Positions 10,515 through 21,900 of a stretch of DNA of 64,000 nt are shown here, one piece after another. How positions within the stretch are numbered: position 1 is the first letter of the stretch; the number at the start of each line of letters is the position of its first letter. The notes beneath the pieces are model-generated. The model saw only the letters and a program-made list of their open reading frames with translations. It did not search any database and was not told the origin of the DNA. The stretch comes from Ophioceras dolichostomum (Eukaryota; Ascomycota; Sordariomycetes; Magnaporthales; Ophioceraceae): contig PYST01000010.1 of the NCBI GenBank assembly GCA_003049485.1, positions 188,500 to 252,499 of the forward strand, given 5' to 3'. The position numbers and the translations under genes were made by a program.

Positions 10515-13500
10515 ATGGCGACGACGCGATATAACCCCTCCGACTACCGGCGGTCGCAGATGGGGTCGCCGAGACCGAAAGGCCGTGGTGAGTTGATGCT
10601 GGTGTCTGGGATCCTGGAGTTGTGGAAATATGGATGCAGAGATGGACACCCAGGAAGTTTTGAGGCTTTCAGGGGGCCATTGGGCCATTGGGACACTGCT
10701 GGCGCAAATCCCAAGCTGCGAACGCGACCGCTGACCCCAGGCATGTCCTGATTCTCCAATAGCAGATAACAAGGACACGTTTTGCAGAAACATCCTCATA
10801 TATGGCCACTGCAGATACCAGGACTCTGGATGCACCTTCAACCATGACCAGAACAAGAAGAGTGGTGGCCCGAAGCCGCCCCCGACTGAACCGTAGGCGC
10901 TTCCCTCCTTTGTTCCGATCCCCCTTTGTCAACGTTCCCTCCCCGCTGCCCCCCTTACGCTCCTGCCCCCGCCTCTCCCTCATTCCTTACACCTTGGACC
11001 TTATTCGGACCCTATTCGTTCTCCTTCCTCCCCCGCGAACGGATCGCCCCGGTCCCCCGAAACCTGCAGCATCCTCGGACCGACGACCCCCTCCCTCGGC
11101 TCCTCTCCGATCCCGACCAACCCAAATTCGGTCCAAACATATGGAGGACATGGGATCCGTCCCGGCGTGTCGGTGCCCGCCTCAGGCGGGACCCGACGTC
11201 TGCCGGAGGGCTTGGTCTGTTCTGGCTTGGAGTATAACAAAAATGAAAAAAGGAAGGCCGAGGGAAATGAAAATATGTGCAGACGGTGGAATATTGGCCC
11301 TTCACTCCTTCCCTGGCTAGGTTGATATACTGCCAAGGGGAAAGTGGGGCTCTGATGCCCTCAGTCTCTTCCCAGCAACACTCTGGCAGGTGCCACTGGG
11401 TGGTTTAGGGGCAGTTGCTGCCCTCAGTTGCTTCCCTCGCCCACTTCCCTGTTAAACCCATTTTTTGCGCAACCCAGAGAGCCTACACCACCCCAATAAC
11501 ACCATCACCACCAAGGACTGCCATTTGTGAGTACATTGGAGGCGCTCAAGGACGAGGAAGGCATCGTCGCTCCCCTGGGAGTCCCAATGGTCAAACTGGC
11601 ACTTACACCTCTCTTTCCCTCCGGAAAATGACCAGTCAACCCTCTATCTTCACCCGCGGAAGGGACGGGGCCCTAGGGAACGCGTCGCCAAGTGGCTCAC
11701 CAAACAGCTCTCTTCCAGAGGCTCGCCGATTTGTTCACCAAGTGGCTCGCCAACTAACCCACCGACCAGCCCACCAGTTGGTCCAACAGCCAGCCGCCAT
11801 GTCACAATCCACACAATCTTCCTTGGAGGATGCTAATCCGTTAAAATCTAGTGGCAGTATGTCGTCGAAGAAACAGCTGAACGTAGAATCTGCACCCTTC
11901 ACCCCGGCCACCGCCCCTCCACAGGGCCCGGCCAAGAAGACCTTCTCCTCGTCACACGCGGCGAGCGCCGCCGTCTTTACTCCTAGGGCGTCCGCTGGTA
12001 AGTGACTCACTAATCTACCTCTTCTTCTCTCTTCTTGGGATGGATGGCAGGCCGGCTTGCTTGGGCAAAAAGGCAAATAAGAAACAGCCAAGAAGTTAGA
12101 AGTGACCAGGCAGGCCAGGCCCTGAACTGACATCCGCGAACGGTTTTAGCCTCTCCAGCCTCCGCAAGTCCACAACCTCCTCCACGGGAGATGGATCTGA
12201 CATCAACACCGGGCATGCCGACGCCGGCAACGGGGATGGCATCAACGCCGGGGCCCGCAACAGCGGCTTCGACCATGTCCGCAGCGGCGACATCAGCTAG
12301 CGTCTTCAACAACGTAGGCTCAATCAGAGAATTCACGCCCTCGCACCAGGGCTACGATCTGTCGTCGACGAACGGCACAGCTGCTGCCGGAGTCGGTCCC
12401 ACGGCCGGCCATGACGCCGGCGGCCTGAACTATGACCCCTTCAGCATGGGCGCCATGGCCAACGCGATGCCTGCGGCCCCAGCGTTCAATCCATACGCGA
12501 ACAATGCGTTCTATCCCGGCGGACATCCTGCTTGGGGTACGATGCAACACGCACCAGTACGATCTACCCAGGAGCCGCCTAATACGGCCCTAGTCCCCGT
12601 CCCTGTCGGACCCCTACCGGTCCATATCCCAAGCGTGTTCGGGCCGATCCCGGCCCATATTCCTGCCCCTCTTGGGCCGAACACGGTCCACATCCCTACG
12701 CAGTTTGGGCCGATCCCGGCCCAGCTCGTTCCCGCCAATACTGTTGGCACCCACCAAGGATTCGCGCAGAGCTCACCAATCGCCCCCCGTCAGATCCCAT
12801 CCCACTACTACGCCCAGATAGGGCCCTACCGAGACCATCTCGAGCCATGGCAGCGCTCAACCTACGACTTCTTCATGACGGACAACCTACGGGAGGAGAT
12901 TCACAAGAAGACCCATGCGTCTCTTCAAGTCATGCCTCGTTCGTCAACGAAAATACTCTTTCTCCCTCCCCACCTCCCAACCTCCCTCCCCCCCCCTTCT
13001 GTCTCTCTCTCCCCCTCCCTCATCGTCGTCTTCTGACGACCGCATATCGTACTGACATGAGTATTCTATTCGCGTACAGCCTCGCAGCATCAGCTGCCTA
13101 ACTTAGACCATTACCACTCGCTAGTGCCGCTGGACAAGGTAGCCGCCCGGAAGACCACGAGCATCTTCAAGTACACCAGCTGGGCGTATAAGGCCACGTC
13201 TAGTAAAACTGGCCGCCTCTACTGCCTGCGCCGCCTGGAGGGCTTCAAGCTCTCGAGCGAGGAGGTGCTCCGGCCCGTGAAGGACTGGAAGAAGATCAGC
13301 AACGGCAACGTCGTGACCATGCACGATGCCTTCACCTCGCGCGCGTTCGGCGAGTCCTCGCTCGTCTTCGCGCAGGACTACCACCCCATGTCCGAGACTC
13401 TGGCGGAGCACCACTTCGCGAACCTGACGACCAACCAGTTCCGGGGCCCAACCCCGGCCACGGAGTCGATGCTCTGGTCCTACATCGTGCAGATCGCCAA

Positions 13501-14668
13501 CGCGCTCAAGACGATCCACGACCAAGCCCTTGCGGCGCGGTGCATTGATATCAACAAGATCATCCTGACCGACAAGAACCGCATCCGCCTGAGCGCCTGC
13601 GGCATCCTGGACGTGGTGCAGTACGAGCAGCGCCGCAACGTGAAGGACCTGCAGCAGGAGGACTTCGTGCACCTCGGGCGCGTCATCGTAAGCCTCGCGA
13701 CCAACACGCTGCCGAGCCTCCTCGACTCTCAGACTCTCCCTCAGGCGGTGGAGCAGCTGAGCAGGAACCGCTCCAAGGCGCTGCGCGAGACCGTGCTGTG
13801 GCTGCTCACCATCCCGCCGAGTATGGCTGCCAACAACCCTAACAACAACCTGGGCGCCTCATCCTCCTCGGGAGGCGTGACCGTCAACCTCGGCCTCGCA
13901 GCAGGACCCAACGGCCCCGGCGCGACCGTCAACATCGTGTCCACAAAGACGATCGAGAACTTTCTCTCCGGAATCAACCACCACATGGTCTCTGCCTTCG
14001 ACGCGCAGCTGCACCGAAGCGACACGCTCTTCAGCGAGCTCTTCCGGGAGGTCGAGAACGGGCGCGTGGCGCGCCTGGTGCTGAAGCTGGGCACGATCAA
14101 CGAGAGACTCGAGTACGAGGCGGACCCGCGCTGGTCCGAGAACGGCGACCGGTACCTGCTCAAGCTGTTCCGCGACTACGTGTTCCACCAGGTCGACGCG
14201 GGCGGCGCGCCGGTGCTGGACCTGGGGCACATGCTGCGCGCGCTGAACAAGCTGGACGCGGGGGTGGACGAGAGGATACGGCTCACGAGCAGGGATGGGG
14301 AGACGGACTTTGTGGTATCGTTCAAGGAGCTGCATAGGGCTGTGAATGGGGCGTTTGCGGAGCTGCAGAAGGGGAGCTCTTCCGGTGCTGGTGGTGGTGG
14401 CGCGGGTGGGAGCGGTGGTGGTGGCAATAACAATAACGGCGGCGGTGCGAGTGCTGGTCCGGTTGGGGGTGATGCTAAGGGGAAGGGGAAGGCTATTACG
14501 ACTGGTCTGGGTGCATCAGGACCTCCGGGAGTAGGGCTTGGTGCTCCCCTCGGCGCTGGTGGACCCAGCACTGGTCCTGGCGGTGGGGGGAGCCTCGGCC
14601 CTATGAGGCCTGGTGGAGGTATGGGAGGTCATCCGCATCAGCAACCTATGGGGCCGTATAGGGGCTAG
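10515..14668 (+). CDS. PAN3: PAN3, regulatory subunit of the PAN2-PAN3 deadenylase
   Basis: Five exons are proposed: 10515-10587, 10766-10892, 11636-11997, 12150-12938 and 13080-14668, about 979 residues with all phases matching. Residues 31-51 form a CCCH zinc finger (C-x8-C-x6-C-x3-H), which binds poly(A). A PAM2 motif for binding Pab1 (LNVESAPFTPAT) is at about 148-159. The last exon holds the PAN3 pseudokinase (about 452-800) and the C-terminal knob domain, then a Gly-rich tail of about 100 residues. PAN3 dimers bring PAN2 to poly(A)-bound mRNA for initial tail shortening. The protein is clearly longer than the roughly 650 residues I recall for typical fungal PAN3, because of a disordered region with four 11-residue repeats (12598-12735) and the tail. 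Weakest points are the 743-bp second intron, which may hide a small exon, and the GTTCGT donor at 12939. Confidence 0.93.
12598..12735 (+). repeat. Four tandem 33-bp (11-residue) repeats inside PAN3
   Basis: Within PAN3 exon 4 the pattern (F/L/V)GP-x-x-(V/A)-H-I-P-x-x is repeated four times in register, with a 33-base period visible in the DNA (repeated GGGCCGATCCCGGCCCA). It lies in the disordered linker between the PAM2 motif and the pseudokinase. Confidence 0.8.
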
Positions 14669-15933
14669 AGGCCACCCCCCGGTCGTCGCTATGGGAGCTG
14701 AAGTTCTGCACACTGGACTGGACTGACCGCATACTATCCTATCCCTCACCCATTTCTGTCCTTTTCCTTTTTTCCTCTCTCTCTCGTTTTCTTATTGGCC
14801 TGAGGCTGTTTGTTGTTGACGAGTCTTGCTTTGTATGACGGATGACGGACGGGGGCGGGCACACTCCTGGTATTTTTCCCGGCGTCTTCTCCTGACTGGT
14901 ACACTCGGCGATGCCTTCTTTTCTTTTCTCGTTCGTTTTATTGGAGTGGTGAGAGAGAGAAGACACGGCACAGAGGGATGGATGGACTTGAGTCGGTCTA
15001 CCCAGATTTGCTTTGTTTGGAAGACGGACTCGAGACTTACACGCCTTCTTTTTTTTTTCTCCTGGCGTCCTTTCCTGACTGATATTCGCTCGGCGATGCG
15101 TTTCTTAGCTGCGCTGTGGATGGCGATGGTTATTTTCCCCTCCCACCTTGCCTTGTCTTGTCTGTCTGGCGGCTGCTATGATCTTACGGGCCTTGCTTGC
15201 TGTCGTCCTGTTGTTGGGAGAAGAGGGATGATGGACGTTCTTAAACTCGTTTCTGGCCGGATATATCTAGGTACCTCGTGTAGCGGAGGATGAAGACTGC
15301 CCGGCGATGATTTCACTCACATTGCTTTCGTATTGGTTGTTGTTCGGTCGGCCAGCCAGCCAGCCACAACGGGATGGTGGGCCATGTCTTGGAAGTTGCT
15401 TGCTAAGTTATGCGAGGCAGAAAGGCCTGTATCTGTGATGGGTATCGTGGTCTATTGCCGTCGTACTTTGCGTCCGTGGTCAGTCGGCGGTAGATGAGGG
15501 AGAAAAATTGCGCATTTGGCCCTCTTCTCCATCCATTTCCCCCCAACGCCCCCAACGCCAACCAGTCCTCGCCCTTTTTTGGAGAGACCCCCGTATGGCT
15601 AACCCCCCCTCCATTCTGAGGCTCTCACAACCAACTCGCTATGGCAAGGTGTCTACCTGGGTTCTAGGAACGGGAAGGTAGACAGTATTGTCTGCCTCCC
15701 TCAAATCTTCTCCTGGTAGTTAAAGCAAGAGAATATAGACCGTAATTTTCATACGCCGAAACAACCTCCCGTCCGCGAAGGTTTCCGACACCTACTCAGC
15801 CGTGCTCCCTTTTGGTGGCTACTCAAAAGCCTGGCTGGTCCATGATCCTTTTTGAGACCACACGCCACCTGCGTAACTGCCTAAATAGACTGTATCCATC
15901 CGCCTTCCATTCCCCGAGCCTTTGCGGGGTATA
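14669..15933. other. Convergent intergenic region between PAN3 and LSM7
   Basis: The stretch contains the 3' flanks of the plus-strand PAN3 and minus-strand LSM7 genes. It is T/C-rich and carries one GGTACC word near 15270. No coding or RNA gene was recognised. Confidence 0.6.
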
Positions 15934-16758
15934 TCAGTCGTCGTCCTCTTGCTCGACGAAGGGATTCGCTATCTGCTCGGAGCCGTCGACGGGGCTGATG
16001 GACACCAGGAGGGTGCCGCGCACGACGACGAGGCCGAGAGGGCGGCTCGACTCGTTGCCTTCCTCGTCTGTTGTGGGATGATTGGATGGATGATTCGTTA
16101 GTGGCTGGTAGATAGAGACACGAGACTTTGCGAGTGGGAGAACACGAGAGGGTAGGCTGGTGGATAGAGTCCGTCATGTTCTTGGGTTCTTGGGTGGGGG
16201 TCTTCTCTCACCTCGCATCATCTCCTTGACTTCATCCAGGACTAGGTTCATAAGCGCGTCGTAGCCCTTGAGAGTTCCAGTAGCTATTTATGCCAAGACA
16301 AGGCAAAGCCAGCAACGTCAGTAACAGCTCTACGAGCGAGGAAAGTTGGTCGTAGATAGGAAGGAGTTGGGAGTCCATTATCACCGACCTTCGCGACCGC
16401 CGTTGAACTTTACCAGGATCTCCTTGTCCATGTACTTGGCCAGATCTAGGATGTTCTCCTTCTTAGGCCGCTCTCGGTCCTGGGCGTTGCCGGCGTTGGA
16501 CCCCGAGTGGTGGTGGTGACCTCCGCCTCCTCCCCCGCCTCGTCCACCGCCGCGATGATGGTGGCCTCCTCTGTGGTCGCCGCCTGATCCCCTATGATCA
16601 CCTCGGCCACTGCCGCCGCCTTCTCCTCCTCCTCCACCACCGGCTCCCCCTCCCCTACCGCGACCACCGCCGCCTCGGCCCCTGTACGCGCCCCGCTGGC
16701 CGCCACCACCGCGGCCGCCGCTGGCACCTCCTCCTCCTCCTCCTCCTCTATCGGCCAT
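15934..16758 (-). CDS. LSM7: U6 snRNA-associated Sm-like protein LSm7
   Basis: Three exons, 16758-16389, 16283-16212 and 16067-15934, give 191 residues. Introns are 105 and 144 bp and phases match; the first donor is GTCGGT, which is unusual. The Sm fold spans residues about 95-185: the Sm1 motif covers ENILDLAKYMDKE to LNLVLDE, and Sm2 contains VVRGTLLVSISP. It ends in a short acidic tail. LSm7 belongs to the Lsm1-7 ring (cytoplasmic mRNA decapping) and the Lsm2-8 ring (U6 snRNA). Yeast Lsm7 has 115 residues as I recall; the extra length here is an N-terminal Gly/Arg/His-rich region of about 90 residues with repeated RGG and RGGGG, an RNA-binding and phase-separation type sequence. An upstream in-frame ATG exists, but the one chosen (MADRGGG) is better supported. 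Confidence 0.95.
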
Positions 16759-18900
16759 TGGATGTCGTTTTCGCTTTTGCTTTCGCGTCTGCCGGGCGTC
16801 GATGTCCGATGTTGCGATCGTATCAGCGCTTGCTTTACCCAAACAGAAAAGACGGTAGATGAATGAAAGGAGTTGCTTTCCAGAGGCCCACAGCGATGGA
16901 GCTAGCAGCTATCCCAAGTTGAGGTGTCTGCGCGTGTTCGAGAACGGCTTTGAGGGACGGTTGGACCCCACTTGGGCGGCAGAAAAGCTTCACCGCCTCA
17001 TGCCGTATCGGCTGCCCGCCCGGACTCCGCACTTCCAAACAACCACCACACCCACCACTCTCCTGCCTCTCACACGGCTCGCTGGCAAATTGGTGGCGTC
17101 TAGAGCTGAACTGGCCGTACCTTGGCTGCAGCTGCTTATGATGGATGCCTTCTTTTTGTCACAATTTTTTTTTCTCTTTTGCCGCTAGTGTCTCTCCCAG
17201 CCACTTCAATGTGTGCCCTCGCATTGGGCTCCGGGACAAGGGTCGGACAAGGGTCTTGGAGGCCTACTCGTCTCGTTCTCAGCCTGGGGAGGGAGGGAGA
17301 AGACTCAAGAGTCTCTCTCGACGGATGCAACAGCTACCTATGCTTGAGGAAGGGGAAAGACGCTTGGGGAAACGTCTCTATCCCCCGCTTTCCTACGACC
17401 CCTCCTCTTCCCAATCGGGCGGACCTATCCCTCCATCTCGCCGTTCCGCTGTTGAGCTCGCTTTCTTGTTCTTCGATCCGTCGGTCTCTCTCCCTAACGA
17501 TTACCTGTGTTGGTGTCTACGGGACAGTGCAGGTGATGGGAGAATGACAGATAGAATTGCCTGGAAAATTGAAGCCTCCCCAGCTCAAAACACGCACGAG
17601 GGAGATGAAGGACGTGGAGTTTGCCAGTGTGAGGCTTTGCTGATGCTTGAGGGAGACGTGTAGGGTTACAGGGTCCAGCTGCATCGAGCTCCAAGTGGCT
17701 GGCGACGAAGAAGCAACTCGAGCAAGACCAGCCCTACAACCTATTTCGGAAAAAAGACTAGGTCCAGGATACCACCGGCTTGCCTCCGGCCTGCCTCCGG
17801 CCTTTGAGGGATTTTGAGAAAGAGCCCTCCCAGCGCCAGCACACTCAGTTAGCTACCGGGATCGAGGAACAGGGATTCGAGACTAGCAGCATCACAGCAA
17901 GCATCTCTTACTTCATCCTCCGTCTTCCAATGATCGCTGCCTCCATCTCCCTTGCTTCCCACTTGCCACTTGCCTCCCAGACGGTTTTCTCGCACTCTTT
18001 GCTCTTTGATTCAAACTGCTTGCTCCGGCCTTTTTGTCTAGTTTAATTCACTCTCGTTTCTCATCGATTAGAGCAACTCAACTCTATTCATGTCGCGCAA
18101 CTGTATCTCGCTCTCAGCGACCGACCGACCTTATACTGGACCCAGCACTCAGCTCAGTGTCGCTTGGCGAACGCCGATGGTACTTGTTGCGGCAAATTGT
18201 CGCATTCTACTGCATACATAGTACTCATCTACCTCACATCGTCTCAACGCTTGAAGTTCGCTCGCCTCGTCAACTCGCCTCACTCACAGTCACCTATGCC
18301 ATCATCTCTCCAGCACCTGCCGCCCTGCGCAAGCCTTACCGGACCTCTCCTCCATCGCTGCCAACTCTAGCACCGAAGTCACGTACTCCTTGGTCGATGA
18401 GGTAGCCCCGCCTACAGCCGCACCAGCCGCAAGCCCCCGTTGTTCTATGCAAGATCCCGGTGAGTCGCCTTAGCTCTGAAGTTAGGATGCAGGCTCCACT
18501 TATCTCTTTCAAAGGGTCTCTACGCGCAGTGAACGTAGGACTCCCCATCCTCCACCTTTGTCTGCGGAGACAGCCGACTGAGGGAAGAAGAGCCTCAAAG
18601 AGCCTCGCAGACTACCATAGACCCGGTTCTACAAGATCTCGGCATTCGTACCGACCCGGTTATTACCATCCCCATGCATTTTCCTCCCGTCCCGGCGGAC
18701 ATTTTACCGAGCCCGAGGTTGACGCTACCAGGCTGCCACTAACACAAGCAAAGTCAAGCCGCTCATTCGATCAATGGGTGAGAGCCTTATCACGGGCATA
18801 ACAGTGCGTGCTAAGTTGTTGGGACTGGCCACAAGCGAAAGGGGTGATCAAGGGAGCCGGCACATAAAGGGCATCAAGACGGGCACTAAAGCATTCTAGC
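16759..18900. other. Divergent intergenic region upstream of LSM7 and the poly-Q ORF
   Basis: Reading frames up to about 172 codons (for example 17145-17663) have no recognisable domain. Frames overlap each other on both strands, which argues against coding. This is probably the promoter and leader space of the two flanking genes. Confidence 0.5.
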
Positions 18901-21900
18901 ATGCCCAAAATCAGTCTCCCAGGCGCGAATAGAAACAGCGCCCCTGACCACTCGCCCAGCGGCCCCTCCGCGGCTCATCACGAAGGAGACAGCAGCTCCC
19001 ACACTCGGAATCGGCTGAAACGCAAGGTTTCCTCAGTTCCCAGGAATCCGACGGATATCCCTCCACCAGACGTCGAAAGGGCACAATCGAATAGCGACCT
19101 CGAGGAGACCGAGGTCGAGACGACAGTCAACAGCACATCTCGCAGCCATCTAGAGCGGATCCAGCAGGCCACTGACGAAAAGCGCGAGCGCTCACTGGTC
19201 TGGTTGGTTGGGGTTGGTCGAGAGGTGTTGCGGCTGCCACCCCTCGACATCCCTAGTACGGCGGCGTCTACCAGAGCCCCCCGGCTGACCGAAGGAAGTC
19301 CGTCGGCGATGAGATCTAGGAGCTCTACGAGATCTGACATGGCTGTCGACAAGCAGACACGCCCGCCTGGGTCAATACCAAGTGGTGATGGGCAACCAGA
19401 GCGTCCCCCGCCCAACAGAGTCAACAGAGTCGCCGAAACTCCATTCGGCAGCACAGGGACCAGGGCGCCGGAAACAGAGGTCCGCGCACTCAACCCCAGA
19501 GTGGCCACACATGATCCCAGGGCTATCCATTGGGTTGATATGCCATCCGATTCCTCCGACTCCGAGGTTGAGATCATCCAGCCTCCTCCGGCTGCCATGA
19601 TGGCCCAAGTAGCCGATCGTCAGTCGGTGCGTCAGTCGACGTTCCCCCAGCCCAGTAACGCCGCAGCTCAGCATCGACCAGCAGACATCAGCAGCCCATC
19701 CAGCACGCCCAACATGTCCAACATGTCCAACATGGGCAGTAGTACCGTGCCTGTTACTACCGTTGCTACCAGCTCACCTCCGCCGGCTCCCACAGACAGC
19801 CCGAATGAAGAGCGCCGGATTGCTGAAGAGCAGCAGCATATACAGCCCAACCAGCAACCCCAGCATTCACAACAACACAGAGAGCAACACAGAGACCAGG
19901 AGGACCAGGCTAAGCCGCCCTCGCCCGAGGTCATCGATCTGACGATAGACGATCCGACGCCACCATCCTCTCCTCAGGCTATCCCTCCGAGTGTCGTCCA
20001 GCCGTCCACTTCCTCCCGCAAGAAGAGGACCCTTGGCGCTGGCGGAGACTCCCGTGACGCCGCTCCGACCGGACGAGCGCCGAAGAGGCCTCGGGCGGAG
20101 ACCACGACGCCCATCACGCGCTCCGCCGCTGCCGCCGCTGCCAGAAAACCCTCCACAAGCCAGAGCTGCCAACCGCAGCAGAAGCCCCAAGACGCCCCTG
20201 CAACCCCCACACAGAAACCGGCAAACCCAGGACCTTCTCCGCGAGCGAAACCGCCACCACCGCCACTCCCCGTGGCATCATCGTCACAGCAACAGCAACA
20301 GCAACAGCAGCAGCAGCGCCAAGCCGGCTCCTCCTCCTCTGTCAACCCGTTTTCAGCACCGCGGTCTCCGACGCAGCCCATACGCCCCCCGGCCAGGAAG
20401 GACAAAGGGAAAGGCAAGGCCGTCGAGCCGGCCACTACCACCACCCATGAAGGAGCAGCAGCTGCTGTCGGTTCTTCTTGTTTTTCTCCTCCTTCGTCTT
20501 CTTCTTCTTTTCCCGCTGCCGCCGCCGCAGCAGCCCCCCCTACCGTCGCTGTCGCCCGAGCTGTACCGCCGGCCCTTGTCGCAGCAGCGGAATGTGTCGT
20601 CCGAGTTCCACCGCCGTCGGCCCCTCCTCCTGTCGCTGTTACCCGAACTGCACCGGCGCCCTCAGCGAGACACCTTATTCCCCGGCCGAGCCCGCTGCAC
20701 GCAGGCGCCTTTGCGAATCCGAACCCGTTCAATGCCGCCGTGCAGGCCGAGGCCAGCGGCGCTTTTGGACAGCCGTCTGGAGAACGACAGCTGCCTTCGA
20801 TCGGTCAGATTTTGGCTCCCCCTTTTCCTCCGGTCTCGCCGGTTGGTCCTGGCGTTCCTGGTGGTTCTGGTGGTCCTGGTCCCGACGATCCTGGTGGTGG
20901 AAGCCCCTATCCTGCTATGCAGGTGGTCGAGTTTCCTCCTGTCGCGGCTGGGGCCCCTGGATTCGAACCTGGACCGTTCCAGCAGCAGCAGCAGTATCAA
21001 CAGCAATATCAGCCACAGCATCAATATCAGCAACAACACCAGCAACAGCAGCCGGTCCGAGAGCCGCTCTCGCCGGGTCCTAATAGTCCTGGTAGTCATG
21101 GCGATAGAGGCCCAAATCCCGCTATTCAGCCGGTCGAGTTTTCTCCCATTATGGCTAGGGCCACTAGACTCGGGCCCGGACCGTTCCAGCAACCGCAGCA
21201 GGAGCAACAGCAGCAACAGGGGCAAGGCCAGCTGGAGCTGATGCTGCGACAGCAGGAATATCTGGTACGGATTGCTAGAGAAGCAGGAGGCCTCTCAGCG
21301 CCGCCGCGACCAGTCGCTCCATGCGATGAAGTTGGCATCCAGTCCTCATCATCTCCGGTATCCGAGCCGGCCGCCAGCGGGATGGCCCTGAGAGCAGAAG
21401 CCTCCCCCCGTACTTTCATGTCCGCGGCTCTTCTTCCTCCTGTCCAACCACAAGCGCCACAGCAACAACTCCCCTCATCCTCCCCCTCCTTCTCACCTAG
21501 TCCTCATACCGACACAGCCCCGCTGCTGCCGCCACCTCCGGCAAACGGCAGCTTCAGCAGCAACAACACGTACACCAACAACACCAGAGCCGCTGCCGGT
21601 TCTCCTCCTCCTTCTCCTCCCCCTCCTGACCCTCCGGGAGTATACATCGACCTCGAGGCCGAGATAGACGTAAGCCGCCCAGTCGCCATCACCGTGAACA
21701 GTCCCGCCGAATCGCCCAACAACCACAGCGACTCGGCACCGCCGCCGCTGCCGCTGCCGACTCCCTCCTCCCCGTCATCCTCCTTCTCTTCCTCCACTTC
21801 CACTACTTCGTCTTGTCAGCCCGCCGCCACAACCACAACCACGGCCACGGCCACTTCTTCCTCTTCTCCATCCCTATCCTCTTCTTCCTCTCCTTCGTTC

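Noticed and set aside
17145..17663. 172-codon frame upstream of the poly-Q ORF
   Set aside because: No domain or intron logic was recognised, and overlapping frames are present on the other strand.
19991..21241. 416-codon frame overlapping the poly-Q ORF
   Set aside because: It is Arg/Ser-rich shadow coding in which the CAG tracts read as Ser or Ala. The other frame keeps poly-Q, SIM motifs and a longer open length.
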